From Hydnum rufescens UP504 (lineage: Eukaryota > Basidiomycota > Agaricomycetes > Cantharellales > Hydnaceae), in the NCBI GenBank assembly GCA_014904985.1, contig MU128957.1, positions 47,213 to 111,212 of the forward strand: 64,000 nt of DNA. Direction: 5' to 3'. The position numbers and the translations under genes are program-made. A model generated the notes under the pieces. It worked only from the letters and a program-made list of their open reading frames with translations. It was not told the origin of the DNA and did no database searches. Position 1 is the stretch's first letter. Every line of letters starts with the position of its first letter. Below are positions 9,848-21,472 of this stretch, piece by piece.

Positions 9848-12252
9848 GCAGTAAATCCCATCTTTGATTCTCATGACTGTCACCACCACAATCTGGTGTG
9901 GCACTTAGGATAGATGCACTATTTCAGTTATATTTGGCATATGGAATTCACCCTAGACCCAGAGTAAGTCACTGTACTTGAGACCAGGACAAGGGCAAAG
10001 ACATCCAATCTTCTTGCTCCCAGCTCTTTAAATACATTCCACCTATCAATAAGAATATCCAGTAGAGGTGGGGAGATATGAGAAGTATGCAGAAAAAGAA
10101 ATGAAGTGAAAATATTGAAAACTGAAGGAGATATACAAAATTTATGTGAAACCAAGGGATTTAGGCAAACAATGGCCATTGCTCCCATTTATTTGGGCAT
10201 ATTAACTTTGAAAAGGGTGGAACTAGTTGTCCAGTAGAATAGAACTGGTGGATTTCCATAATTTTCAATTTGGGAAGGGATATTGATGTTTATAGACATC
10301 ATCTGGAGAATGTGTATTTTTTATCCTTTCTCTTTTACTGTGGAGTTTTTGGATGGATATGGTTCACAGATCATGGGAGTTCTTATTTCAAGGTGATTGG
10401 AAAAGAATTGGTAGAGAAAATTGCAAAATACTCCTAGTACCAGACATGCAATAAAATCATTCTGGAAGCAGGAGTTATAATTAGCCTGGCCCATATTTGG
10501 TACCATTTGATAGGAATAATTTATAGCTTTCTGTGCACTATTTTTTGAGAGGAATGGATAAAAACTGGCAGAGAAATTCAACAAATACTTGAGAGTGGCA
10601 CATTTGAGCCCTATTCATCACATGACTAATCCACAAGGAATGAGCTCCCACAGTGCAGGCATGCAGACTGCAGGGTTATTAGGATCCACAAGTTGGAATG
10701 AGCTCCCACAGTGTGGGCACACAGACTGCCAGGTTATTAGGATCTGCAAGTTGGAATGAGCTCCTGCAGTGCAGGCATGCAAACTGCTGGGTTAATAGGA
10801 TCCACAAGTTGGAATGAGCTCCTGCAGTCCAGGCATGCAGACTGCCAGGTTAATAGGATCTGCAAGTTGGAATGAGCTCCCACAGTGGGCATGTAGACTG
10901 CTGGGTTAATAGGATCCACAAGTTGGAAGGAGCTCCTGCAGTGTGGGCATGCTGACTGCCAGGTTATATAATTGAATCCACAAGTTGGAATCAAGGGCCC
11001 CAAGCTCCTGCTGTACAGGCACACAGACTGCCAGGTTACATAATAGAATCCATTGGAATCAAAGGACTCTCAGCTCCTGCTGTATGGGCATGCAGACTGC
11101 TGGGTTATATAATAGAGGACAACAGTTTGAACTCAGAGGCTGTGGGGCAGCAAATGAATGTGGGATGAGCATTCAGTGATGGCTTGAAGTCCCTTGCTTA
11201 ATGCTCATCACACATTCATTTGTTGCCCCCAAGACTCAACTCAACAGCCAGCAAGTTCAAACTGTTGCCCCCTATTATGTAACCCAGCAGTCCATGTGCC
11301 CATAGCAGGAGCTCAGAGCCTTTGACCCAATGGATTTTATGATCTAACCTGGCAGTCTGTGTGTCTGTACAACAGGAGCTTGGGGTCTTTGATTCCAACT
11401 TGCAGATTCTATTATGTAACCCAGCAGTTTGCATGCCCACACTGTGGGAGCTCATTCCTTGTGGATTAGTCATGTGATGAATAGGGCTCAAATGTGCCAC
11501 TCTCAAGTATTTGTTGAATTTCTCTGCCAGTTTTTATCCATTCCTCTCAAGAAAATAGTGCACAGAAAGCTATGAATTATGCCTATCAAATGGTACCAAA
11601 TATGGGCCAGGCTCATTATAACTCCTGCTTCCAGAATGATTTTATTGCATGTCTGGTACTCTCAAGGAGTATTTTGCAATTTTCTCTACCAATTCTTTTC
11701 CAATCACCTTGAAATAAGAACTCCCATGATCTGTGAACCATATCCATCCAAAAACTCCACAGTAAAAGAGAAAGGATAAAAAATACACATTCTCCAGATG
11801 ATGTCTATAAACATCAATATCCCTTCCCAAATTGAAAATTATGGAAATCCACCAGTTCTATTCTACTGGACAACTAGTTCCACCCTTTTCAAAGTTAATC
11901 TGCCCAAATAAATGGGAGCAATGGCCATTGTTTGCCTAAATCCCTTGGTTTCACATAAATTTTGTATATCTCCTTCAGTTTTCAATATTTTCACTTCATT
12001 TCTTGTTCTGCATACTTCTCATATCTCCCCACCTCTACTGGATATTCTTATTGATAGGTGGAATGTATTTAAAGAGCTGGGAGCAAGAAGATTGGATGTC
12101 TTTGCCCTTGTCCTGGTCGGAAGTACAGTTACTTACTCTGGGTCTAGGGTGAATTCCATATGCCAAATATAACTGAAATAGTGCATCTATCCTAAGTGCC
12201 ATGCCAGATTGTGGTGGTGACAGTCATGAGAATCAGGTGTGGGATTTACTGT
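9848..12252. mobile_element. Giant palindrome (2.4 kb) of a repeat family
   Basis: Inverted repeat arms run from 9848 inward and from 12,252 inward and meet near 11,190. The outer 800 bp of each arm are near-identical complements; for example, the same 84-86 residue frames are open at 9928-10,188 on the minus strand and 11,912-12,172 on the plus strand. The left arm is longer because it contains an expanded 58-bp tandem repeat. Arm sequence is distantly related to the 1.36-kb elements at 19,182 and 37,985, sharing 'caaaactga-gga-gatatt' and 'aaaggtggaact' blocks. I regard the shared frames as incidental rather than genes. Confidence 0.75.
10637..10990. repeat. 58-bp tandem repeat within the palindrome
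   Basis: The anchor GGAATGAGCTCC recurs at 10,637, 10,695, 10,753, 10,811, 10,869 and, with a change, 10,925, a period of 56-58 bp. Degenerate units continue at about 10,986 and 11,054. The opposite arm contains only two or three matching units, so the array expanded after the palindrome formed. Confidence 0.8.
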
Positions 12253-12500
12253 GCAAGACCAAAATGATCAACCTGGCTAGGCTTGTGACCATACCATTGG
12301 GTCAACTGTATAGGCCAGATTTGATCTGGCACAGGCATTACCTTTTTTTTTTTTTTCACCCCCACACCTTCATCCACCAACATGCCATGAAGGAACAAGA
12401 CCAGTGCCAAGCATGAGGAGAGTGGGAAACCTGATTCAGCTCCTCTGACTAAGACACTAGGGTCTACAAAGGTGCCAAAGAAACTGACATCAATCCCCCC

Positions 12501-12814
12501 TGTTACAGCAAAACGCTCTGACACTGCCACTACCGCAACATCCACTGCCACCTCTTCCTCATTGCACACCACTTCCGTGGCAAAACGCACCTCATCCAGA
12601 TGCGCACCAAAGCGCGCATTGTTTCTCTTTGTGTGTACACGCATTGTTTCTCTTCATCTATATAATGTCATGCAGACCTTGTGACTCGGTAACCAATCGA
12701 TTACGGTTCCCGCGTCGCAGGCAAGCATTCCGTCCTCCTTTAACTCCATGTATATACACTTACCTTTCAACCAATCGATTATGGTTCCCGCATTGCAGGC
12801 TTTCCGTTTCTACA
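12501..12814 (+). repeat. 5' LTR of the copia element
   Basis: 314 bp, TGTTACAGC...GTTTCTACA. It contains a likely TATA box (TCTATATAATG) at about 12,656-12,666, in the position expected for the U3/R promoter. It is paired with the 3' LTR at 17,155. Confidence 0.9.
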
Positions 12815-12827
12815 GGTTATGGGCCCA
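12815..12827 (+). promoter_or_regulatory. Primer binding site for a half initiator tRNA-Met
   Basis: GGTTATGGGCCCA follows the 5' LTR directly. It is complementary to the anticodon stem-loop of eukaryotic initiator tRNA-Met (UGGGCCCAUAACC). This indicates priming by a tRNA cleaved in the anticodon loop, as known for Drosophila copia, rather than by the tRNA 3' end. Confidence 0.8.
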
Positions 12828-12896
12828 TTGCCCTACTGAAAAGCACCACCAGCTATAACCTTTGTCGCCACCTTGCACTCTACTTGACCAGTCGCC

Positions 12897-15800
12897 ATGA
12901 CTGAATCTGCCAAGCTATCTGTCACGAAGCTTCGTGGCCGTGAGAACTATGCCACATGGGCTGCTGATCTGCATCTCGTCATTTGTCATGCTGGACAATG
13001 GTCCTGGATCCAAGGGAAAAATGCCACCCCACCTGCTGCGAAAACCATTGGTGCCGATGACACTCTAATTGATGATCCACAGTATGAATCGAAGATGGAG
13101 ATCTGGGAGAAGGGCGACCATCAACATCTTGTACAACGTCATCCTCACCTGTGAACCAGCTGTGAAATCCCACATCGCTCACGACGAAATTCCTTCTGTT
13201 GCATGGAATAAATTGTGCCGCATGTACGAACCAAAGGGCCTTTCTGCTCAGTTCTACGCTGCCCAGAAAATATTCTCCTCCTCCCTCTCCAGCTTCACAT
13301 CCATTGCCAACTTTGCTGCCGCTCTTGAAACTGCTGCTGCTGACTATATCACATCTGGTCCCATCGGTGGCCCCCCATTCCTGACACTCTCCTGGCCCTT
13401 GCCCTCCTCCATGGGCTGCCAGCCTCGTACAATGTCATCCGTACCACACTACTCACGGGTGTCACATCAGTGACATTGGATGACGTCAAGGGGGCACTAA
13501 TGGACGAAGAGACCCGCATACAGCAGTCTGTTGCAGACTCATCTTCAAAAGGTTCATCAGCCGCCCTGCAGGTCAATACCGGGAACCAAACGTGGTCCAC
13601 CAAAAACCCCCAAGGAGAAGGAAAAGTATGAGGAATGGCTAAAGACAGCCACTTGCCATACCTGCAAAAAACCTGGCCATGTAAAAGCCAAATGCCCCGA
13701 GAAAACCTCTGTGAGTGGGAAGGAGGGACAGGCAAACCTTGTCACTGTTCATGCCATTGACGGAGAAGCAGATGTGATGATGGCCACTGCCACAGCCAGT
13801 CCTCCCTCCGAACCAGTGGAAATGTATGCAGCTACTGCCAAAGCCAATCTTGCACCTCCTTTGCGATCAACATGGGTTATCAATTCTGGATGCTCTGACC
13901 ATATGGCCCCGACCATGACCGACTTCACCTCATACGAGACTTACCCAATCCCTCGAAAGGTGCACCTTGCCAATGGCTCACACATTCTTGCCTATGGGGA
14001 GGGCCCAGTATCTCTGCCTGGAATTGTCAGTGGCCATGACATCACCCTGCGACTTGCCCAGGTCCTGCACGTCCCCGAACTAATGAATGCCCTGCTGTCA
14101 ATACGCACCCTTATGCATCGAGGGCACGAGGCCATATTCACAGGCAACCAATGCCTTATTCACACGAAATCTGGAAAAATCATCGCAGAATCCTGTGAAC
14201 ATGGAACACTACTCCAGCTGCACCTTCAGCCCACTCACCTAGCCCTGTCTCTCCCTTCCTCACCACCCGCCATATCACCCCAGGCCCTGCAGACCACCCA
14301 CCCCACCCCCTCCCTAGACCTTCTTCACAAGCGTCTTGGCCATCCGAGTATCCGCACCCTACAGGATATGCTGCGCCACAAACTTGTCGATGGAGTTGAT
14401 GGAATTCCCCTTGACAAAGTCAGTGACACTCCCTGTGAATCCTGCATTATGGCCAAAATGACTCGCCTCCCCTTTGACATCGGTCACACTCATGCGTCCG
14501 ACATCCTTGGCCGCATCCACTCAGACATTTGCGGTGAAATGGACATCCCGTCCCTTGGAGGCAACCTTTACTTTGCCACACTTGTTGATGACAAATCTGG
14601 AATGGTCTGGACTCGTTCCCTAAAACATAAAAGCAACTTCACACCTTGGTTCATCAAAATGGACAAAATCTTCCTAAACTCGATTGGACGTCACATTGGC
14701 ATCCTATGCACCAATAATGGAGGCGAATACATCAATATTGAGCTGGAGACTTACTACACTGAACACGGAATCCAAGTTGAGCACACTGTTGCTGGTACTC
14801 CTGAGCAAAATGGTGTTGCAGAGCGGATGAATCGCACACTCATGAATAAGGTTCGGGCCATGCTCAAGGACATGGATTGTCCTCAAGGACTTTGGGCCGA
14901 AGCCTTGGCCACTGCCACTTACTGTCATCAGTGCACCATGATATCCTCAAATGGCGGAATCACTCCCTTCGAGTCCTTCTACAACCGCAAACCTGACATC
15001 TCGCACCTTCGAGTCTTCTATTGTGATGCTTACATCCACATTCCCAAAGGTGATGGAGCAAAAAAATTGGGTGATAGAGCTTGGAAGGTAAAGTTCCTGG
15101 GGTACCCAGAAGGTGTCAGCGGATACCAGTTCTGGGACCCAGCTACGCACCGCACATACACTAGCCACTCCCCCTTGTTTGTTGAAACCGCTCTCCCACA
15201 CCCTGACGTCGAATTTACCACCCCTGAGGGCCCACCCAGTGAGGATGCCAACCGACCACCTGCCGACCAAGCCAGTGAGCCCTCCCTACACGATCCTCCC
15301 CCCGACCTTCCAGATGCCCTTCCTCCTCCTGCTGCACCCCTACCCAGGCTACGTGATCATCACTCCATCAAAGCCCCAAAGCACCTTGAGCCTGATGACT
15401 ATGGTCGTTATGGCATTTTATGACACACCGTTCGCAAGGATGCACCTGAGGGTTCCCTACAGGCCAATCTCGCCCAGGAGCTCATCAGCCTTCTAAGCAC
15501 TGCCCACATCAAGGGGGCGGATGATACCTTGGATATTGATACCGAACTTCCTGACCTACCCTGCACCGATGACACACTTGCTGGACCAGAATCCCATCTC
15601 TGGGATGCTGCTATTCATGCTGAACTCGACTCTATCCGAAAGGCTGATGTCTATGACCTCATAAACCCTGACACTATCAGCATCCCAAACCTCATTGGGA
15701 ATAAAATGGTACTCCGCCGGAAGCATGATGAACATGGACAGATTACCTGCTACAAAGCTTGCTTGACGGCTCGTGGTGACTGACAACGGGAAAATATCGA

Positions 15801-17125
15801 CTACATTGAAAGTTTTGCTCCGGTTGTCAAGTCTGCTGCTATCCGAGTCTTCCTTGCCCTTTGCATTCAGCACCACCTGAAAATCTGTCACATGGACGTC
15901 AAGTGCGCCTTCCTTCATGGCATCCTCAAGGAAGATATCTTTATGCGCCAGCCCAAGGGCTATGAGGAACAAGGAAAGGAGACCTGGGTTTGGAAGCTCA
16001 AGAAAGCTTTATACAGCCTGAAGCAAGGGGGACATGAATGGTATGCCACTATCGACACCTTCTTTCTCACCTTGGGGTTCACCCGCACACAAGCCGACCA
16101 CTGCATCTACCTGCTACACCGAAATGACGACTATGTTGTCATATCCCTGTATGTCGATGACCTGCTTATTGGCTACAATAATACGACTCCGATGCAACAT
16201 ATCATTACCGAATTGGAGTCCTGCTTCGAAATGGTTGACCTCGGACTTGTACGCTGGATCCTCGGGATGCATGTTCACTACAACCTCGAAACCTCAACCC
16301 TCACTGTTGACCAGTCACAGTATCTGAAAACAGTACTCACCCGATTTGGAATGGCTGACTGCAAACCGACTTCAACCCCCCTTCCAGAAAAAATCGTACT
16401 GGAGCCTGCAACTGATGCTGAGGTTGATGCTGCTCGCAATTTTCTGTACCTTGAAGTGATTGGATCCGTGATGTACGCGATGACTGGAACCCGCCACTGA
16501 TATTGCCTATGCTGTTGCTGCACTGTCTAGATTCTCCTCTCGTCCGGGCACTAAACATGTCACCGCTCTCAAGCACCTCCTCCGCTACCTTGCTGGCACT
16601 ATCCACTATGGCATTACCTTCTGATCTGACGGTGGAAACCTCCTTGGTTACACTGACTCCGACTATGCTATGGACCCGACAACTCGCAAATCCATCTCTG
16701 GCTATGTGTTCACCCTGTCGGGTGGCCCGGTCTCATGGAGCTCCAAAGGCCAAGCCACAGTTGCTCAATCCTCCACCGAAGCAGAATATATCGCTGCTGC
16801 GGAAGCCGCCAAAGAGCTTATCTGGCTCTGCCACTTGCTGCTGGATTTGGATCAGGACATTACCTCCCCCACCACTCTATTCATTGATAATCGCGGTGCC
16901 CAACTCCTTGCCAAAAATCCTGTTAATCATGCCCACACCAAACATATTGACATCCGCCACCATTACATCCGCCAGTGTGTTACCGATGGTTCCATCGACC
17001 TTAAATTCATCTCCACTGCTGACAATCCTGCGGACCTCTTCACCAAGCCCCTCGGCCAGCACAAAGTCCGCCTCTTCCAATCCTTGGTGGGGCTGACACA
17101 CCTCCCCCTGAATCGTGACACCTAG
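12897..17125 (+). pseudogene. Copia Gag-Pol polyprotein, inactivated
   Basis: Gag starts at 12,897 and changes frame near 13,115, 13,378 and 13,590. The long frame 13,531-15,423 carries a zinc knuckle (CHTCKKPGHVKAKC), a protease site where the usual DSG is NSG, the GAG-pre-integrase H/C region and an integrase core. In the core the first Asp (HSDICG) and the Glu (PEQNGVAER) are present but the second Asp (usual TDNGGE) is Asn. After a TGA at 15,421 come RT parts with an intact YVDD, another TGA at 15,781, a frameshift at about 16,497 and a TGA near 16,621. RNase H (STEAEYIAA and DIRHHYIR words) follows, to the stop at 17,125. The two catalytic Asp-to-Asn changes and the CGA-to-TGA stops all fit C-to-T change at CpG sites. 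Confidence 0.9.
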
Positions 17126-17140
17126 TACCTGTCAGTAGTC

Positions 17141-17154
17141 AGAGCGAGGGGGCG
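17141..17154 (+). promoter_or_regulatory. Polypurine tract of the copia element
   Basis: AGAGCGAGGGGGCG lies immediately before the 3' LTR. It is the expected position and composition for the plus-strand primer. Confidence 0.7.
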
Positions 17155-17460
17155 TGTTATGGCAAAACGCTCTGACACTGCCACTACCGCAACGTCCGCC
17201 GCCACCTCTTCCTCATTGCACACCACTTCCGTGGCAAAATGCACCTCATCCAGATGCACACCAAAGCACGCATTGTTTCTCTTTGTGTGTACACGCATTG
17301 TTTCTCTTCATCTATATAATGTCATGCAGACCTTGCGACTCGGTAACCAATCAATTATGGTTCCCGCGTTGCAGCAGCATTCCGGTCCTCTTACTCCATG
17401 TATACACTACCTTCAACCAATCGATTATGGTTCCCGCGTCGCAGGCTTTCTGTTTCTACA
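17155..17460 (+). repeat. 3' LTR of the copia element
   Basis: 306 bp, TGTTATGGC...GTTTCTACA. It is shorter than the 5' LTR by several small gaps and is followed by the CCCCC target duplication. Confidence 0.9.
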
Positions 17461-19181
17461 CCCCCTCCCAGCAACAGGGTCACCTGCCTGTCTACTGGTA
17501 GTACTAGGCCCATCTGTGTTGACCCAAACAACTCAGAAGTCCCAGCCCCCATCCAGCATCACAAAGCTATTGCAAACCTCAGTAAAGCTGGTGGGCCCCA
17601 GCTGGGTGGCACTGGTTCAGATGTCTCAGGTGAAGTGAATTTTCTGTTTCTCTGCCAGAGGGATTTAGAAATCTGATGGGACAATGAAGCAATCATGAAA
17701 AGAAGAGCTGAAGAAGATGAGCAATGCCATCATGAAGATATTGAGATAGCCACTGCCTCTCTTAAACTGGAACCCAAGGCCCAGAGAACTCCAAGAGTTG
17801 CACATACCAGTTCTTCTTCTCATCACTTGAAGAAAGAGGTATGTATTCTCACTGTATATGATCCAAAAGTCCCTGACACAAATGAGCTTAGAAGATGCAT
17901 TTCAAATATTTTCTCATCAACCCTGTGAGTCTTAGGGTTCTGTTCTCTATCACTCCTCACATTTTCCATGACTAGGATGAGCCAAATGTGGCAGGGGAGC
18001 AAGAAATGAAACAAGGTAAGCCATCCCATCATCATGATAGAGTTCATTCATAGTATTGGGGTATTTATAGGTGATGATCCTACTGAGATTTCATCAACTG
18101 AAGTCATGAGTGATGACAGTAGTAGGGTTGACCTGTCTCTCACAGGAGTCAATATCAACATTGAGAATGCCACCTCTGACATCAACAGTAGTGATGATGA
18201 GATATTCTCAGAAGCCATGGACAACCACTTGAGGCTATCACCCCCAGATCCAGATATGCATTTCTCTGCTTATGACAGTGACAGAATTGATCTGGTGGAT
18301 GATCATGGAAATAGTGCCAACAATGGCACCAGCCTTGGCAAGGATGCCAGTCCTGAATCAGAGGGAGGATATGGCCTGGAACTTATAGGTCACCCACTGC
18401 CCAAGTGTGCCAGTGAATTTGATTCTGACAATGCTGATACTGAGCATCTCACTGTCATGAAGAAACCTTGTCTTGTGAGTCTATAATAAAAAAGTCTTTG
18501 TTGTCCATGACATTGAGTATTTGTATCCTGGGGGCCTGGGAGTCTACACCCAAATCATTTGTACCTTTGCAGAGGACTCTTGAGCTGCTGAAGTCATCAA
18601 AAGTTCATCTTTCTCTTCCACCCACTGCTCAGACTCAACTCCATGTAAGCCTACTCATTGCCAATTCATTCCCTCACCCCATTCCTATTAGAAAAAGATC
18701 CAAGGAAGGCTTCAAGTTTCACATGCTGGGATGAATCCATTGAGCTCAGACTCATCACTGTCTCAATCAGCAACCCCTGCAAATACTGAGTATATCATTA
18801 CCAAACAAGACCACCAACTCATGTGCAAGGCAACCAAATCTCTCTACTGCCTTGCCCTACTCATAAGTAACCCATGGGCAAGCATGAGTGAACAATATAT
18901 GCTTGTAAACAATGCATTTGCAATTGCATGCCATGAAAACCCAAGCATTCCATCCTTCAAGAAGTCAGCAGAATTCCACAAGAATGTAAGTTCATCATAA
19001 AATATGCATTTTGGAGATTTATTCTATCACCAACCAGATCATGGCATCCCATTCACATTTCCACAACCACTTCAAGCAGGCTGCCCAAAAGTTGGTCCTA
19101 TCATTTTATGGTCTTGTCAATGTTCCCCAAAAGGATGTCAAGGACAAAGTTGCCCTTGCTTTGGCCAAAGGAAACTACCAT

Positions 19182-20536
19182 TGTAAGCAGGAAACAGAGG
19201 TTGAATCCAGCCACAGTCTGCAATATGGAAGTGAGGATGAAGAGAGGGGATCACAGGGCCAATCTGAACATTAGGGTCTGAGGGGAGGGAGGTCTTTGGA
19301 TGGGTGAAATTGTCCTGTATAGACTGAGCCTATCCAGACAATAAATGAAGGGGTTGTTAAATTGGGGAATCACACTCTAGGTCCTCCTCTTGAGAGCTAT
19401 CAAAAGTGTGATTAGTGGGGGTTGAGTTGTGGAATTTACCCTGACACCAGCAGCAGTTCAACTAGCCTTTCAACTGGGGATGGGGGGAAAGACCATAGAA
19501 ATTTGCATCTCCTGGACTTAATATACATCACAGAAAAATTCTATGGTAACTGACAGAAAGGTGGGATTAAGGTGAAAATGATGAAAAAGAAATAAAGTCA
19601 AAATCTTCAAAACTGAGGGAGGTATTCCAATATCAAGTCAGAATAGGGGAATATGGCTTAACCAAGGTATTCCTCCTCTCCTACTGAGCAAATTCCCTTA
19701 GGGAAAGGTGGAACTGGTCACCCTAGATGTACCCTATATCAGATACAGGGTTCTGGAACCATAATTGCCTTTAGTAATCAGAAAAGCAGAGGTAAAAGTG
19801 AAATGAGACATGGGGACACTAAATTACAGAAATCCGAGTTCTAATCTGCTCATTTTTCCCTTAGTACCATTCGATGCGGATTTTCAGCGTCTTTCCAGGA
19901 ATGGTTGTTGCTAATGAATCGGATCAAAACTGATGGAGATATTCGAAAAATACTGAAGGATAGTGTGAAGTACAAGGTAAAATAAATCTGGAAGGTGCAA
20001 TTCGCATCCAATATATGCATGTGTGGTACCGTTAGATAGGTATTGATCACAGCTTTCTGTGCGCTATTTTTATGAGTCGATCTGAGCAAAACTGAGGGAG
20101 ATATTCTGCACTTACTCCTTGAGAGTGTTGCAATAACCCCTATTTAACATGTGACAAGTCTGCAAGTCAAAGTGGGAGTCATGTTATATAATCCAAGGTC
20201 AAATACCACCCTTGAGGCAATTGGATGTGCTGATAGTGATACAATAGGTGGAGGAAAGTAAGCAAGTTGAATTGCTGTAGCCTTGTTAAACTGGCTTGGA
20301 ATAAGTACAATTTGGATGGCCTGTTGAAGTGCCATGGATGGACAAGTAATTGTCTCATATATAGAGTGGAGGAAAAGTAAAAGGACCACAGTTCCTGGGA
20401 TGTGAAATCCATACTATATCAAGGCCAAAGGAATAATGAGTGTGGATATGAGAGAAATGTGAAAATATGGATTCATTTGAGGAGGTAGTTGGGCCCAGAT
20501 GAGGTATGTATGTATTGGGATTTTATCCCTCCAACA
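19182..20536. mobile_element. Solo-LTR-like insertion, copy 1 (1,355 bp)
   Basis: The ends are TGTAAGCAGG...CTCCAACA and are flanked by CCAT on both sides (19,178-19,181 and 20,537-20,540). A second copy with the same ends lies at 37,985-39,361, flanked by CTGT. TGT...ACA ends with short target duplications fit a solo LTR. The interior has no coding capacity but has repeated 'caaaactga-gga-gatatt' words related to the arms of the 9.8-12.3 kb palindrome. The target repeat is 4 bp as drawn; a 5-bp repeat (ACCAT) is possible if the end is moved one base. Confidence 0.6.
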
Positions 20537-21289
20537 CCATGCCAAAACTTTGGCAAGGTATGTCCACTATATGGAATTCATTATCCTGCTGATCCTGATT
20601 TACCCAAACCATGCTCCAATAGACTCGTTCTGGTCTGTATGAACACCCATGCATCTCAGTGGTACTCAATGAAGCCTATTTTTCAAATGACAAGAGTGAA
20701 GGAGCCATTCATTTCAAGAGTTTCTTGCCACACATGCCAATATCAGCTCTTTGCCTTGTGGTTATTGCAGTATGGTCATCTCATTTCTTGTTCCATTGGT
20801 CTGCCCTCACATTGTTCAGATCAAGGCAGTACTCACTGAGCATGAGGATGGACAATCTGTGCCAGCTGAATTTTCTGCAAAGGCTTGGGTGAAACACTAC
20901 AACTCACAAGTAGACAGTTGGAACCTGTGGGCAATGAAGGATACTGCACATATTCAAACATCACATAATGTATTGGTGGCATTGACTAAACTTGCTGGGT
21001 AATTCTTTCAATCACCACTTTTAAACCCAGTGTTGCTAACTTCCTATTCAAATGTAGTAAATCATGCTGATATGTATTTAAAGAGCCTGGCTCTTCCAAT
21101 AATGAGGTGTTGGATGATGACTAGCTTTTCCAAATCTCTGCTTGATATTGGTCTGCTCTCATCTATGCCCTGTTTTTACACATTTTCCCTACTTGCCAAT
21201 GCTCCCCATGTTCTTCCTGCTCAAATGTTATCTATATGCTTCCAACCATACCTGAAAATAGAAGTGCTTTAAACTAATATAGAAGGCTT

Positions 21290-21450
21290 CACAAGGCTTT
21301 GAAGGCTGAGATGAAGACACTTCAGAAGGCTCCAGAATGCTTCAGAATGCTTCAGAATGCTTCAGAAGGCATGAAGCTTGAGCTTCAAAGGCCAGAACAA
21401 GGACCATGCTTATTTTGGTTCTGAGGCTTTGAAGCCTTCAGAAGTCTCTG
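21290..21450. repeat. GCTTCAGAA short-motif repeat
   Basis: Short direct and inverted copies of GCTTCAGAA/GAAGGCTT words lie just upstream of the TRIM-like element, including a run of exact 10-bp units (AATGCTTCAG) at about 21,335-21,365. The DUF6532 gene ends at 21,002, and 21,003-21,290 shows no gene. Confidence 0.6.
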
Positions 21451-21472
21451 AACCCATTCTTGGTTTTCCTGA

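Larger units (their letters stand above)
12501..17460 (+). mobile_element. Complete Ty1/copia LTR retrotransposon (defective)
   Basis: A 4,960-bp element with a 5' LTR at 12,501-12,814 and a 3' LTR at 17,155-17,460, both TGTTA...TACA. CCCCC flanks both ends (12,496-12,500 and 17,461-17,465), a 5-bp target duplication. The PBS is at 12,815-12,827 and the polypurine tract at about 17,141-17,154. The domain order gag, protease, integrase, RT, RNase H defines copia. The LTRs have diverged by several substitutions and small indels, so the insertion is not brand new, but the element keeps more CpG than its surroundings. It sits in exon 1 of the DUF6532 gene. Confidence 0.93.
12382..21002 (+). pseudogene. 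DUF6532-type protein gene split by two retroelements
   Basis: The coding pieces are 12,382-12,500, 17,461-19,181 and 20,537-21,002. The ATG at 12,382 is followed after one codon by TGA, best explained as CGA changed to TGA. After the copia insertion the frame continues across its target site. Later pieces give a coiled-coil-like segment (around 17,690), acidic exons (18,034-18,480), a helical domain (18,731-19,181) and finally a GLYEHP...AYFSNDKSEGAIHF pattern followed, after a 51-nt intron (about 20,752-20,802), by 'EFSAKAWVKHYNS'. This order matches the DUF6532 domain of agaricomycete proteins of unknown function. The stop is at 21,000-21,002. The gene is dead: there are several TGA stops and two insertions. 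Confidence 0.65.

Noticed and set aside
9928..12172. Mirror-image 86-residue ORFs in both palindrome arms
   Set aside because: They are the same sequence in inverted copies with no domain; the arms are non-coding repeat.
13115..13600. Programmed frameshifting between copia gag and pol
   Set aside because: Three shifts occur within gag itself and copia elements normally use one frame; these are mutations.
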